64,000 nucleotides of DNA, from assembly GCF_048066115.1 (NCBI RefSeq), contig NZ_JBLTYX010000011.1, positions 142,790 to 206,789 of the forward strand. Reading direction: 5' to 3'. The first letter of the stretch is position 1. The number at the start of each line of letters is the position of its first letter. This document shows positions 1 through 9,398 of the stretch, piece by piece. The stretch comes from Niveispirillum sp048066115. GTDB lineage: Bacteria > Pseudomonadota > Alphaproteobacteria > Azospirillales > Azospirillaceae. The notes under the pieces are model-generated. The model saw only the letters and a program-made list of their open reading frames with translations. It had not been told where the DNA came from and did not search any database. The position numbers were made by a program, and so were the translations under genes.

Positions 1-813
1 GCGGAAGAGCAGGTGGGATTTGAACTGCACGTCGGGTTTGAAGGGGCGGAAGATCAGGCCGCGCTGGGCGTAGCCGTCGGTGGCCGCCGGGTTGACCAGA
101 CCGACGCCGACACCTTCCAGGACCAGGGCGCAGATGGTGCCGGCACTGGGGGTTTCCACCACGATTTCGGGCCTTGCACCGGCCTCATCCAGAATCTCGG
201 TGATACGGTGGCGTGCGCGGTCTTCGGGGGCCAGGGCGATGAAGGGCTGGCCATGCAGATCGGTGGGGGTGATCACCGGCTTTTCGGCCAGCGGATGGCC
301 GGGGGGCAGGGCCAGGACGGCGGGGAAGCTGCCGAAGACGCGGTGATCGACGCCGGACAGATCCACCTCATCCGCCGCCAGGCCGATATCGAACTGCTGG
401 TTGGCGACGAGGTCGCGCACGGCCGACGATGACAGGACCTGCAGGGTGATGGCGATCTGCGGGTGCTTCTTGCGGAAGGCGTGGATGGCCTTGGGCACGA
501 CCGTGGTGCCGAAGGCCGCCATGGAGGCGATGCGCAGGCTGCCGGACCCGAAATCGCGGATGCGCGCGGCGGACGCCCGTAAACGGTCCAGGCCCACGAA
601 GCTGGTATTCACGTCGCGGAAGAACATCTGGCCTTCGGGGGTTGGGACGAGACGGCCCTTGACCCGGTCGAACAGGGAGAAGCCCAGGCTTTCCTCCAGT
701 TCCACCAACGCGCGGCTGACGGCCGGTTGAGTGATCGACAGCAGTTCGGCGGCGCGTGAGGCCGACCCGCTGATCATCACGGCGCGGAAAATCTCAAGCT
801 GCCTGAAATGCAT
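1..813 (-). CDS. LysR-type transcriptional regulator (3' end beyond window)
   Basis: The reading frame is open from an ATG at 811-813 to the window edge, giving 271 residues without the C-terminus. Residues 1-60 are a winged helix-turn-helix typical of LysR proteins (LEIFRAVMISGSASRAAELL, then TQPAVSRAL), and a periplasmic-binding-like effector domain starts near residue 90. The N-terminus most resembles the LysR/OccR/NocR branch, which controls amino-acid or opine genes. It is divergent from the lyase and amino-acid transporter genes, and a T-N11-A dyad lies between them, so it probably activates that operon in response to the transported compound. The ligand is unknown. Confidence 0.9.
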   Translation of the reverse strand, partial: MHFRQLEIFRAVMISGSASRAAELLSITQPAVSRALVELEESLGFSLFDRVKGRLVPTPEGQMFFRDVNTSFVGLDRLRASAARIRDFGSGSLRIASMAAFGTTVVPKAIHAFRKKHPQIAITLQVLSSSAVRDLVANQQFDIGLAADEVDLSGVDHRVFGSFPAVLALPPGHPLAEKPVITPTDLHGQPFIALAPEDRARHRITEILDEAGARPEIVVETPSAGTICALVLEGVGVGLVNPAATDGYAQRGLIFRPFKPDVQFKSHLLFR

Positions 814-836
814 GGATGTGGCCTCAGATGGCAAAC

Positions 837-855
837 CTATAACATCAATGCATAG
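837..855. promoter_or_regulatory. LysR-type T-N11-A operator
   Basis: The dyad CTAT-N11-ATAG lies in the 117-bp divergent gap between the LysR gene and the lyase gene. Its spacing is exactly that of a LysR-family binding site. Seen in sequence; the binding itself is inferred. Confidence 0.6.
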
Positions 856-930
856 ACTCGTGCCGACCGGTCAATTGAAATTGTACCCCAGCGCCGACAC
901 ACTCCTGTCATCAACATTACGAGGAACGTC

Positions 931-2109
931 ATGCGCGACCTGTCCCGTTGCGTCATCCATCCGCCCGTATCGCATGAGGGGTTCGCCAGCCTGGGCGTGC
1001 CCACCTATCGCGCCTCCACCATCGTGTTCGAGGATGCCAAGTCCTATACGAACCGCAAGTACCGGGGGCCGGACGGCTATACCTACGGGCTACACGGCAC
1101 GCCGACCACCCGCACCCTGGAGGCGCAGCTGACGGCGCTGGAGCAGGGGGAGCGGACGGTGATCGTGCCGTCGGGACAGGCGGGCATCACCATCGTCTTC
1201 CTGACCGTGCTGCTGCCGGGTGATCATGTGCTGATCCCGGACACCGCCTACCCGCCCTGCCGCGGGTTCTGCGAGAATTACCTGAAGCTGCGCGGGGTTG
1301 AGTACACCGTGTACGACCCGCTGATCGGGGCGAGGATCGAGGCCCTGGTCAAGCCCAATACCAAGCTGATCTGGATGGAGAGCCCCGGTTCCACCACCAT
1401 GGAATTCCAGGATGTGCCGGCCATCGTCAAGGTGGCGAAGGAACGCAGCATCCTGACCGGCTGCGACAATACCTGGGCCACCCCGCTTTTGTTCAAGCCG
1501 CTGGCGCATGGGGTGGATTTCTCAAGCGAGGCATTGTCCAAATATGTCGGCGGACATTCCGACCTGCTGATGGGGTCGATCAGCGTCAAGGATGTGGCGC
1601 TGTTCCGGCGTCTGAAGGACACGATGCGGATGATCGGCATCGGTGTGTCGCCGGACGATTGCGGGCTGGCGCTGCGCGGGCTGGAGACGATGGGCGTGCG
1701 CATGCGCCATGCCGATGCGGTGGCGACCGATATCGCCCGGCGTCTGGTGGAACTGCCGGCGGTGGAGCGGGTGCTGCATCCGTCGCTGCCCACCTGTCCG
1801 GGGCATGAAATCTGGAAGCGCGATTTCGCCGGTGCGTCGGGTGTGTTCTCCGTGGTGCTGAAACCAGAGGCTAACGCGGTGATCGAGGAGGCGTTCGGCG
1901 TTCTGAAGACGTTCGCCATCGGTGCCTCCTGGGGCGGTACGCGCAGCCTGATCGTGCCGATGGCGATCAAGGCCGACCGGGTGGCCACCGACTGGACCGA
2001 CGAGGGGGTGATCCTGCGCATTTCCGTGGGCATGGAGGACCCGGCCGACTTGTGGGCCGACCTGGAGGCCCTGTTCGCGGCGCTGGCCGTACCCGTTCTG
2101 GCCGGTTGA
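931..2109 (+). CDS. metC: cystathionine beta-lyase-like PLP enzyme
   Basis: A 392-aa protein of the Cys/Met-metabolism PLP family (fold type I), which cleaves cystathionine or related thioether/disulfide amino acids. Visible are the glycine-rich PLP phosphate region (VPSGQAG, about 80-86), the cofactor-ring aspartate in CDNTWATP (about D179) and the Schiff-base lysine in SKYVGGHSD (K204). Length is normal for MetC. It is first in an operon with an amino-acid ABC transporter, so it probably degrades the imported substrate and may not serve only methionine synthesis. Close relatives include methionine gamma-lyase, so substrate specificity is uncertain. Confidence 0.85.
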   Translation: MRDLSRCVIHPPVSHEGFASLGVPTYRASTIVFEDAKSYTNRKYRGPDGYTYGLHGTPTTRTLEAQLTALEQGERTVIVPSGQAGITIVFLTVLLPGDHVLIPDTAYPPCRGFCENYLKLRGVEYTVYDPLIGARIEALVKPNTKLIWMESPGSTTMEFQDVPAIVKVAKERSILTGCDNTWATPLLFKPLAHGVDFSSEALSKYVGGHSDLLMGSISVKDVALFRRLKDTMRMIGIGVSPDDCGLALRGLETMGVRMRHADAVATDIARRLVELPAVERVLHPSLPTCPGHEIWKRDFAGASGVFSVVLKPEANAVIEEAFGVLKTFAIGASWGGTRSLIVPMAIKADRVATDWTDEGVILRISVGMEDPADLWADLEALFAALAVPVLAG

Positions 2110-2132
2110 GCTGAAGCGGGGAGGGCGGGGCC

Positions 2133-3188
2133 ATGCGGCGGATCGGCAAGCAGCTTCTGGCGGGATTGTGCCTGTTGGCGCTGGCCGGATGCGGCCAGGC
2201 GGCGGCGGAGAAGAAGCAGGCGGCTGCTGGACCGTCGGGTGGCACGCTGAAGGCGGTGCGTGACCGGGGCCATATCAATTGCGGGGCCAGCACGGGCACG
2301 GTGGGCTTCGGGGCGCCGGATGCGCAGGGTTACTGGCGCGGACTGGATATCGAGACCTGCCGCGCCGTGGCCGCCGCCGTGCTGGGCGACAAGGACAAGG
2401 CCCGCTTCGTGCCCCTGACGGGCCAGCAGCGGCTGACCGCCCTGCAAAGCGGGGAGATCGACATCCTGCCGCGCACCACCACCTGGACCCTGTCGCGCGA
2501 TGCCAACGGGGTGAATTTCACCCTGCCCAATTATTACGACTATGACGGGATCATGGTCCGCCGAGCCATGGGCGTAAACAGTTCCAAGGAGTTGGATGGG
2601 GCGTCGGTCTGTGTGCAGACGGGATCGACGACGGAGGTGACCTTCACCAATCTGGTGGCGGGGGTGGCACCGAACCTGAAGGCGGTGATCTTCGACAGTA
2701 CGCAGGCCACAAGGCAGGCGTTTTTCTCCGGCCGGTGCGACGCGCTGATCACCGATGCATCAGGTTTGGCGTCGGTGCGGGCCACCATGGCCGGCAATCC
2801 AGATGATTTCGTGATCTTCCCGGCCGACGGCAAGCTGTCACCCCTGACGCCCGCCGTGCGCCATGGCGATGATCAATGGTTCGACATCGTGAAGTGGTCG
2901 TTCCAGGCGCTGCTGATGGCGGAGGAGCTGGGGATTACCCAGACCAATGTCGATGCGATGCGCGACAGCAAGGACCCGACCATCCGCCGGTTCCTGGGTG
3001 TGGAGCCGGGCAATGGCGCCGCCCTGGGCCTGGATGAGGAATGGACGTACCGCGTCGTCAAGCAGCTGGGCAATTACGGCGAGATGTTCGAGCGCAATGT
3101 CGGTGCCGGCAGTGCGCTGAAGCTGGAGCGTGGGCCCAACCGCCTGTTCCGCGACGGGGGCCTGATGGTTCCCATGGCGTTCAACTGA
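2133..3188 (+). CDS. aapJ: amino-acid ABC transporter substrate-binding lipoprotein (AapJ-like)
   Basis: A 351-aa solute-binding protein of the general L-amino-acid (Aap/Bzt) family. A lipobox LALAGC puts the lipidated cysteine at residue 20, so this copy is probably membrane-anchored, whereas many AapJ proteins are soluble and periplasmic. The body has family motifs such as GYWRGLDIETCRAVAAAV and the arginine/aspartate-rich ligand region DILPRTTTWTLSRD. It starts 23 bp after the lyase gene and is followed by two permeases and an ATPase. Its ligand is probably a sulfur-containing or related amino acid, judging from the lyase; that is inference. Confidence 0.88.
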   Translation: MRRIGKQLLAGLCLLALAGCGQAAAEKKQAAAGPSGGTLKAVRDRGHINCGASTGTVGFGAPDAQGYWRGLDIETCRAVAAAVLGDKDKARFVPLTGQQRLTALQSGEIDILPRTTTWTLSRDANGVNFTLPNYYDYDGIMVRRAMGVNSSKELDGASVCVQTGSTTEVTFTNLVAGVAPNLKAVIFDSTQATRQAFFSGRCDALITDASGLASVRATMAGNPDDFVIFPADGKLSPLTPAVRHGDDQWFDIVKWSFQALLMAEELGITQTNVDAMRDSKDPTIRRFLGVEPGNGAALGLDEEWTYRVVKQLGNYGEMFERNVGAGSALKLERGPNRLFRDGGLMVPMAFN

Positions 3189-3198
3189 GGGGGGCCAG

Positions 3199-4506
3199 AT
3201 GACATCCGCTTCCCCCCTTCCTCGTCATCCCGGCGAAAGCCGGGACCCAGGGGCCACAGGAACGATCCTCGACGCTGCGTCGATCAAAGCTGCCGGTAGG
3301 TCGGGCGCGCCGCCCCTGGGTCCCGGCTTTCGCCGGGATGACGGGAGAAGAAAGATTGGGGATTTGCTGCACGACACCCGCACGCGCCAGATCGCGTTGC
3401 AGGCGCTGCTGCTGGCCGGATTGGTCGGGGGTGTGGCCTGGCTGGTCCATAACACCATGGCCAACCTGGAGGAACGCGGCATTGCCGGTGGCTTCGGGTT
3501 CCTGGACCGGGCGGCGCGGTTTCCCATTGCCGAGAGCATTCTCAGCTATCGGCCCACGGACAGTTTCGGTTGGGCTTTTCTGGTCGGGCTGGGCAATACG
3601 CTGTTTCTGGCGGTGACGGTGGCTTTTGCGGCCACGCTGCTGGGGCTGGGTGTGGCGCTGGCGCGGCGGTCGTCGCATCCGCTGACGTCGGGGGCGGCCA
3701 CGGTCTATGTCGAGGCGATGCGCAATACGCCGCTCGTCGTGCAATTGCTGTTCTGGTACGCGCTGGTGACGCTGGGCCTGCCCAATATCCATGCGGCGTT
3801 CACGCCGGTGGATGGGGTGATCCTGGCCGACCGGGGGCTGTATTTGCCGCGTCCATTGGTGCTGGGCGACAAGGGGCCGTTGCTGCTGGCCCTGCTGATC
3901 GGGCTGGGCGGGACGGTGGCGGCCTGGCGGTTTGGCAAGCGGCTGCGGCTGCGGACGGGTGTGTCGAACCGGTATGGGATGATCGGGGCAGTGTCGGCGC
4001 TGCTGCTGATGGGGGTGGTGTGGGCGGCGTCCGGATTGTCGCTGGCGCTGGACAAGCCGGTGATGGGCAAGTTCAACGCCACGGGCGGCATGGGCCTGTC
4101 GCCGGAATTCACCGCCGTGTTCGCCGGATTGCTGCTCTATTCCGCCGCGTTCATCGGCGAGATCATCCGGGGCGGTATCGATGCCGTGGATCGCGGGCAG
4201 TGGGAAGCGGGACGGGCGCTGGGCCTGGATGAGCGCCGCCTGTTGCGCCTGATCATCATCCCGCAGGCGCTGCGCGTGATCATCCCGCCGATGACCAGCC
4301 AGTATATCAACATCACCAAGAACACGACTTTGGCGCTGGCCGTGGGATATCCCGACATCGCCCTGGTCGCGGCCACCACCATCAACCAGACCGGCCAGGC
4401 GGTGGAAGGCATCCTGATCCTGATGCTGGTGTTCCTGACCCTGTCGGTCACCGCGTCTGTGTTCATGAACTGGTACAACCGGCGGATCGCCCTGGTGACG
4501 CGATGA
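3199..4506 (+). CDS. aapQ: amino-acid ABC transporter permease (AapQ-like)
   Basis: A polar amino-acid permease of 435 aa if translated from the ATG at 3199, which has a G-rich ribosome site directly upstream. Hydrophobic segments begin near residue 62. The C-terminal EAA loop that contacts the ATPase is clear (EIIRGGIDAVDRGQWEAGRA). The first ~50 residues are encoded by palindromic repeat A1 and are unlike any permease. Either the repeat has been captured as an in-frame N-terminal extension, or translation starts downstream near TTG 3364. It overlaps aapM by 4 bp, indicating translational coupling. Confidence 0.85.
   Translation: MTSASPLPRHPGESRDPGATGTILDAASIKAAGRSGAPPLGPGFRRDDGRRKIGDLLHDTRTRQIALQALLLAGLVGGVAWLVHNTMANLEERGIAGGFGFLDRAARFPIAESILSYRPTDSFGWAFLVGLGNTLFLAVTVAFAATLLGLGVALARRSSHPLTSGAATVYVEAMRNTPLVVQLLFWYALVTLGLPNIHAAFTPVDGVILADRGLYLPRPLVLGDKGPLLLALLIGLGGTVAAWRFGKRLRLRTGVSNRYGMIGAVSALLLMGVVWAASGLSLALDKPVMGKFNATGGMGLSPEFTAVFAGLLLYSAAFIGEIIRGGIDAVDRGQWEAGRALGLDERRLLRLIIIPQALRVIIPPMTSQYINITKNTTLALAVGYPDIALVAATTINQTGQAVEGILILMLVFLTLSVTASVFMNWYNRRIALVTR
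3223..3344. repeat. palindromic repeat family A, copy 1 (A1)
   Basis: The ends are inverted copies of CGTCATCCCGGCGAAAGCCG and enclose a ~75-bp core. The element sits inside the annotated 5' end of aapQ and is open in that frame. The core of A1 matches that of copy A2 near 50600 in the opposite orientation. Confidence 0.9.
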
Positions 4507-5612
4507 CGGACATGACCCAACCCACGCCCGTCTTCGTCCGCCAGGGAGCCACGGCACCGCGCCCGGCACCGGTGGCCCTGTCGCGGCCGCTGTGGCTGCT
4601 GCTGTTCGGGGACATGGCCAGTGCGGCGATGACCCTGGCCGGATTGCTGGCGCTGGTCTGGATGCTGCCGCATCTGCTGTCCTGGGCGGTGGTCAATGGC
4701 GTGTGGAGCGGCGGGGGCGATGAATGCCGGCAGGCCGGGGCCTGCTGGGCGTTCCTGGCGCAGAAATATCCCCAGATCCTGTTCGGCATCTATCCGCCGG
4801 CCGAACAATGGCGGCCGGTTGCGGTCTGTGTGCTGATCCTGGGGCTGGGGCTATGGAGCTTGGCCCCGCGCAACTGGACCAGGATGACCATCGGGTTGTG
4901 GGTGGGCGGCATGCTGGCCAGTCTGGTGCTGATGGGCGGGGGTGTGCTGGGGCTGAAGCCCGTGCCCACGTCCGCCTGGGGCGGGCTGCCCATCACCCTG
5001 TTGCTGACCGTCTGGTCGCTGGGGCTGGGCTTTCCGCTGGCGGTGCTGCTGGCGCTGGGGCGGCGGGCCGGTTTGCCGGTGCCGCGGTATCTGTCGATCG
5101 GGATCATCGAGCTGATCCGTGGGCTGCCGCTGCTGTCGCTGCTGTTCATCGCGTCGATCCTGCTGCCGATCATGCTGCCGGAGGGGGTGAGCATCGACAA
5201 GCTGGTGCGCGCCCTGGCCGCCATGACGCTGGTGTCGGCGGCGTACATTGCCGAGGTGCTGCGCGGCGGGTTGCAGGCCATCCCCAGGGGGCAGAACGAG
5301 GCGGCACAGGCGCTGGGCCTGAACTGGTGGCAGACCACGCGGCTGATCGTGCTGCCGCAGGCCATCGCCAAAGTCATTCCGCCGCTGACCAGCACCATCA
5401 TCGTCATGGTCAAGAATACCAGCCTGGTCCTGGTGGTCGGCCTGTTCGACCTGCTGAGTGCCGGACGCGCCGCCCTGGCCGATCCCGACTGGCCGGCGCC
5501 GTTCGCAGAGACCTATCTGCTGATCGCGCTGATCTATTTCATCCTCTGCTTTTCCATCTCCCGCTATGCGCGCTGGCTGGAATTGCGGATGTCACGGGGA
5601 GCCGCACGATGA
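4503..5612 (+). CDS. aapM: amino-acid ABC transporter permease (AapM-like)
   Basis: A 369-aa second permease of the Aap transporter, starting within the aapQ stop region (ATGA overlap). It has several hydrophobic segments and a C-terminal EAA loop (EVLRGGLQAIPRGQNEAAQA) followed by LPQAI, the cytoplasmic contact with the ATPase. With aapQ it should form the heterodimeric channel. Length and order match aapJQMP loci of Rhizobium and relatives. The ATPase gene begins on its last bases. Confidence 0.9.
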   Translation: MTDMTQPTPVFVRQGATAPRPAPVALSRPLWLLLFGDMASAAMTLAGLLALVWMLPHLLSWAVVNGVWSGGGDECRQAGACWAFLAQKYPQILFGIYPPAEQWRPVAVCVLILGLGLWSLAPRNWTRMTIGLWVGGMLASLVLMGGGVLGLKPVPTSAWGGLPITLLLTVWSLGLGFPLAVLLALGRRAGLPVPRYLSIGIIELIRGLPLLSLLFIASILLPIMLPEGVSIDKLVRALAAMTLVSAAYIAEVLRGGLQAIPRGQNEAAQALGLNWWQTTRLIVLPQAIAKVIPPLTSTIIVMVKNTSLVLVVGLFDLLSAGRAALADPDWPAPFAETYLLIALIYFILCFSISRYARWLELRMSRGAAR

Positions 5613-6364
5613 ACACCCAGCCTGGGAACAAACAACCCGCCGTCGAAATGGCCCGCGTCAATAAATGGTACGGGGATTTCCATGTCCTGCGCGATGTGGA
5701 CCTGAGCGTCGCCAAGGGGGAGCGGATCGTCATCTGCGGTCCGTCCGGGTCGGGCAAATCCACCCTGATCCGCTGCGTCAACCGGCTGGAGGAACATCAG
5801 GCCGGGCGCATCGCGGTGGAGGGGACGGAGCTGACCGGCGATGCGCGGTCGGTGGAGGCGGTGCGCCGGCGGGTGGGCATGGTGTTCCAGGGCTTCAACC
5901 TGTTCCCGCATTTGACCATCCTGGAGAATTGCACCCTGGCTCTGACCCAGGTGAAGCGCATGCCGAGGGCGGAGGCGGAAGAGATCGCCATGGCCTATCT
6001 GGCCCGCGTGCGCATCCCCGATCAGGCGCGCAAATTCCCCGGCCAATTGTCGGGCGGGCAGCAGCAGCGGGTGGCCATCGCGCGGGCCCTGTCGCTGTCG
6101 CCGGAGATCATGCTGTTCGACGAGCCGACCAGTGCGCTTGACCTGGAAATGGTCAAGGAGGTGCTGGACATCATGGTCGAACTGGCCGGTGAGGGCATGA
6201 CCATGCTGTGCGTCACGCACGAGATGGGCTTCGCCCGGCAGGTGGCCGACCGCGTCATCTTCATGGATGCCGGCCAGATCGTGGAAGCGGCCCCGCCGGC
6301 CGAATTCTTCACCAATCCGCAGCATGAAAGGACCCGGACGTTCCTGGGCCAGGTGCTGCATTGA
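5609..6364 (+). CDS. aapP: amino-acid ABC transporter ATP-binding protein (AapP-like)
   Basis: A 251-aa ABC ATPase with Walker A GPSGSGKST (about 44-52), Q-loop MVFQGFNLFPH, signature LSGGQQQR and Walker B IMLFDEPTS, followed by the switch histidine in CVTHEMGFA. It is the GlnQ/AapP type, energising polar amino-acid uptake. I chose the ATG at 5609, which overlaps the aapM stop by 4 bp. The open frame extends far upstream, but that part is a shadow of aapM. It is the last gene of the transporter operon; repeat B1 follows. Confidence 0.93.
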   Translation: MNTQPGNKQPAVEMARVNKWYGDFHVLRDVDLSVAKGERIVICGPSGSGKSTLIRCVNRLEEHQAGRIAVEGTELTGDARSVEAVRRRVGMVFQGFNLFPHLTILENCTLALTQVKRMPRAEAEEIAMAYLARVRIPDQARKFPGQLSGGQQQRVAIARALSLSPEIMLFDEPTSALDLEMVKEVLDIMVELAGEGMTMLCVTHEMGFARQVADRVIFMDAGQIVEAAPPAEFFTNPQHERTRTFLGQVLH

Positions 6365-6423
6365 CGGGGGGTATTCCCGCCTTCCCCGCGGCGGTTTGGG
6401 CCGCTGGGGTAACAGCAATCTCT

Positions 6424-6507
6424 ACCGTCACCCCGGCGAAAGCCGGGGCCCATGTCGTAGAGCGAAGTGCTTGTCACTTGGGCCCCGGCTTTCGCCGGGG
6501 TGACGGT
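6424..6507. repeat. palindromic repeat family B, copy 1 (B1)
   Basis: The ends ACCGTCACCCCGGCGAAAGC form a long inverted repeat around an asymmetric ~30-bp core. The core has the same orientation as B3 and is inverted relative to B2 and B4. It lies in the 386-bp gap between aapP and the TonB receptor gene; I see nothing else identifiable in that gap. Confidence 0.9.
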
Positions 6508-6750
6508 GGGGGAGGCGGGAATGAAGGTGCCCACGGACTTAGGGATGGAGATGTCACCGCAAACCCGCATGGAGCGTCCATGAGATAAACCGCCCCATCC
6601 CCCGACATCACCGGACCATTTCCCCACGGGAGGCATCGCCATCCGTGAACGGGCGATCCATGCCCGAAAGCACCAGGCGCGCACCAAAGGCACCCGGCAG
6701 AGGTGCCCCCAAGCCACCAAACCAACAGACGAGAACAGGGAACCATCATC

Positions 6751-9354
6751 ATGGGTAAGGGACTGAAGCAACTCACCAAAGCCTGCCTTTCCACCACGGC
6801 CCTGCTGCTGGTGGCGGCCCCCGTCCTGGCGCAGCCGGCGGAGCTGGAGGAGATCATCGTCATCGGCTCGCGGTTCGAGCCGCGCGTCGTCACCGAAAGC
6901 GCCACGCCGATCGACAGCATTTCGGCGGAAGAACTGACGCGCGGCGGTGCCACCGACCTGCAGAGCATGCTGAAGGTGGTCGTGCCCAGCTTCAGCACGC
7001 CGCGCCCCACGGCGGCCGGTGCCCTGGACTTCCTGACGCCGCCGACCATGCGCGGCCTGTCGACCGGTCAGCTGCTGGTGCTGGTCAATGGCAAGCGTCG
7101 CCACACCGCCCCCGGCGTGAATGCCGGCAACCAGATCGGGCGCGGCGACGTGGCCTATGATTTCAACGCCATCCCGTCGGCCGCCGTGACGCGGGTGGAG
7201 GTGCTGCGCGACGGTGCCGCCGCCCAGTACGGGTCGGACGCCATCGCCGGCGTGATGAATGTGCAGCTGGCCAAGGGCACGGATGGCACCGCATCGGCCA
7301 TGTATGGCATCACCGAGGAAGGTGACGGCCAGCATGTGGAAGTGTCGGTGGCCAAGGGCATCGAGCTGGGCGATGACGGTTTTGCCCGCCTGACGGTGCA
7401 GTACAAGGACCATGAGGAGACCAACCGCGCCGCGCCCGACACCCGCCAGCAATATTTCGGCCGCAACGCCGCCGGCGCCTTGGTCATGCCATCGGCCAAT
7501 TATGGTTCCGGCATCGGCCTGACGCCATCCAACGGCACGCTGGACCCGCGCGAGGCGACCATCGACCGCAACATGTGGCAGTTCGGTGAGCCGAAATACG
7601 AGCAGCTTGCCCTGTTCCTGAATGCCGAGAAGCCGCTGTCGGACGATGTGACGGCCTATGGTTTCGGCGGGTACAGCCGGGTGAAGGGCAACAGCTTCAA
7701 CTTCTACCGCCGTGCCGGCCAGGACGAGACGCTGCGTGCCTTCTATCCCGACGGGTTCATGCCCATCCAGGAGATCGAGATCATCAACGGTTCCGGTGCG
7801 TTCGGCGTGCGCGGGGATGATCTGGCCGGGTTCGGCTGGGACCTGTCGACGCTGTATGGCGGGTCGCGGATCAATACCGGCTATTCCAACACCGCCAACG
7901 TTTCCCAGGGCACGGCCAGCAAGACCAGCTTCGACCGTGGCTTCAACGATTTCCGGCAATGGACGACCAACCTGGATGTCACCCGACAAATCCCGCTGGG
8001 CGACAGCGAGCCGCTGAAGGTCGCGTTCGGCCTGGAATATCGCAAGGAATTCTATGAGCTGGGCGTGGGTGAGCCCGACAGCTATGCCAATGGCGGCGTG
8101 CCCATCCTGGACGGCCCCAATGCCGGCCGCCCGGCGCCGGTGGGGGCCCAGCCCGGCGGCGGCAACACGCCGGAGGACGCCACCGACCAGAGCCGCAACA
8201 GCAAGGCCGCCTATCTGGAGCTGGAGCGCGATTTCTTCGATGAGCGCCTGACCCTGTCCGGTGCCTTGCGCTACGAGGATTTCTCCGATTTCGGCGACAC
8301 GACCAATTACAAGCTGGCGGGGCGGTTCGAGATCACCGACGAACTGGCGGTGCGCGGGTCGTTCGGCAGCGGTTTCCGCGCCCCGGCTTTGGCCCAGTCC
8401 TATTTCAGTTCGACCAATGTCAGCTTCGTCAACGGCCAGCCGCTGCGCATCCGTAACATCTCCGTCTATCATCCGACGGCAGCATTGGTCGGTGCCGGGC
8501 CGCTGAAGCCGGAGAAGTCGGACAATATCTCCACGGGCGTGGTGTTCAGCAGCGGCGATTTCGATGCCACGGTGGATTATTACCGGATCGAGATCACCGA
8601 CCGTATCGCCATGTCGTCGAACTTCCAGTCGACGGCGCTGACCAACATGCTGGCGGCACAGGGCTATCCGGGGCTGGGTGCCATCTCCTACCTGACCAAT
8701 GCCGTGGATACGACGACCAAGGGCCTGGACGTCACCCTGCGGTACAAGCATGACCTGGACGACCTGGGTGTGCTGACCGGCACGCTGGCCGCCAACTTCA
8801 ACGACACCAAGTTCGACCGCATCGCCGGTACGCCGGCCGCCCTGTCCGCCATCGGCATCACCACCGTGCTGTTCGACCTGACCCAGCAGGTGCGCTTCAC
8901 CGACAGCATGCCCAAGGACAAGATCACCGCCAACCTGAACTGGCAGAAGGACGCGATGCGCCTGAGCCTGACCGGCACGCGCTATGGCGAGGTGGCGCAG
9001 GTGGCGCTGACCAACCGCACGCCGGCCCAGGTGGCGGCGCTGACGCCGGGTTACAAGGTGAAGCTGGTGCCGGCGGCCCCCGGTTCGGCCAATTCCGACA
9101 TCATCCAGTATTACCGCGCCGACATCGTGGTGGATGTCGAGGCGGGGTACGACCTGACCGAGGATTTCACCCTGTCGGCCGGCGTGTCGAACCTGTTCGA
9201 CAAGTATCCGGAAAAGCAGATCGCCTCGACCGCCGCATCGGTGGCCACCGGGACCAATGGTGCGGACAATAACGGCACCTTCCCCTACGCCTATATCGCG
9301 CCGTACGGGGTGAATGGCAGGGCCTTCCATGTGAAGGCGACGTATCGGTTTTAA
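6751..9354 (+). CDS. TonB-dependent outer-membrane receptor
   Basis: An 867-aa receptor with a cleavable signal peptide ending near VLAQPA. A TonB-box-like ELEEIIVIGSR follows, then a plug domain (about 45-160, including LRDGAAAQYGSDAIAGVM) and a 22-strand barrel ending in the C-terminal aromatic signature ATYRF. I chose the ATG at 6751, just before the signal sequence; the frame extends 48 bp upstream without merit. The next two genes encode a CopC-like protein and a secreted M20 peptidase, which hints at metal-peptide or peptide uptake. The ligand cannot be read from sequence. Confidence 0.93.
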   Translation: MGKGLKQLTKACLSTTALLLVAAPVLAQPAELEEIIVIGSRFEPRVVTESATPIDSISAEELTRGGATDLQSMLKVVVPSFSTPRPTAAGALDFLTPPTMRGLSTGQLLVLVNGKRRHTAPGVNAGNQIGRGDVAYDFNAIPSAAVTRVEVLRDGAAAQYGSDAIAGVMNVQLAKGTDGTASAMYGITEEGDGQHVEVSVAKGIELGDDGFARLTVQYKDHEETNRAAPDTRQQYFGRNAAGALVMPSANYGSGIGLTPSNGTLDPREATIDRNMWQFGEPKYEQLALFLNAEKPLSDDVTAYGFGGYSRVKGNSFNFYRRAGQDETLRAFYPDGFMPIQEIEIINGSGAFGVRGDDLAGFGWDLSTLYGGSRINTGYSNTANVSQGTASKTSFDRGFNDFRQWTTNLDVTRQIPLGDSEPLKVAFGLEYRKEFYELGVGEPDSYANGGVPILDGPNAGRPAPVGAQPGGGNTPEDATDQSRNSKAAYLELERDFFDERLTLSGALRYEDFSDFGDTTNYKLAGRFEITDELAVRGSFGSGFRAPALAQSYFSSTNVSFVNGQPLRIRNISVYHPTAALVGAGPLKPEKSDNISTGVVFSSGDFDATVDYYRIEITDRIAMSSNFQSTALTNMLAAQGYPGLGAISYLTNAVDTTTKGLDVTLRYKHDLDDLGVLTGTLAANFNDTKFDRIAGTPAALSAIGITTVLFDLTQQVRFTDSMPKDKITANLNWQKDAMRLSLTGTRYGEVAQVALTNRTPAQVAALTPGYKVKLVPAAPGSANSDIIQYYRADIVVDVEAGYDLTEDFTLSAGVSNLFDKYPEKQIASTAASVATGTNGADNNGTFPYAYIAPYGVNGRAFHVKATYRF

Positions 9355-9398
9355 CGCTTCTCTCTCGCTCCCTCCCCCCAACCAGAAGGACCATTCCC

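Noticed and set aside
3223..3344. CRISPR-like repeats among the 'CCCGGCGAAAGCCGGG' elements
   Set aside because: Copies are scattered singly, not arrayed with spacers, and no cas genes are present; the CARF domain here belongs to RtcR.
4724..5608. Long N-terminal extension of the AapP ATPase
   Set aside because: It is the aapM gene read in another frame; the ATG at 5609 gives a normal-length ATPase with an ATGA overlap.
6022..9381. 1119-codon open frame antisense to the first TonB receptor
   Set aside because: High-GC antisense shadow: no ribosome site or domain, Arg/Gly/His-rich composition, and the plus strand carries an unmistakable receptor.
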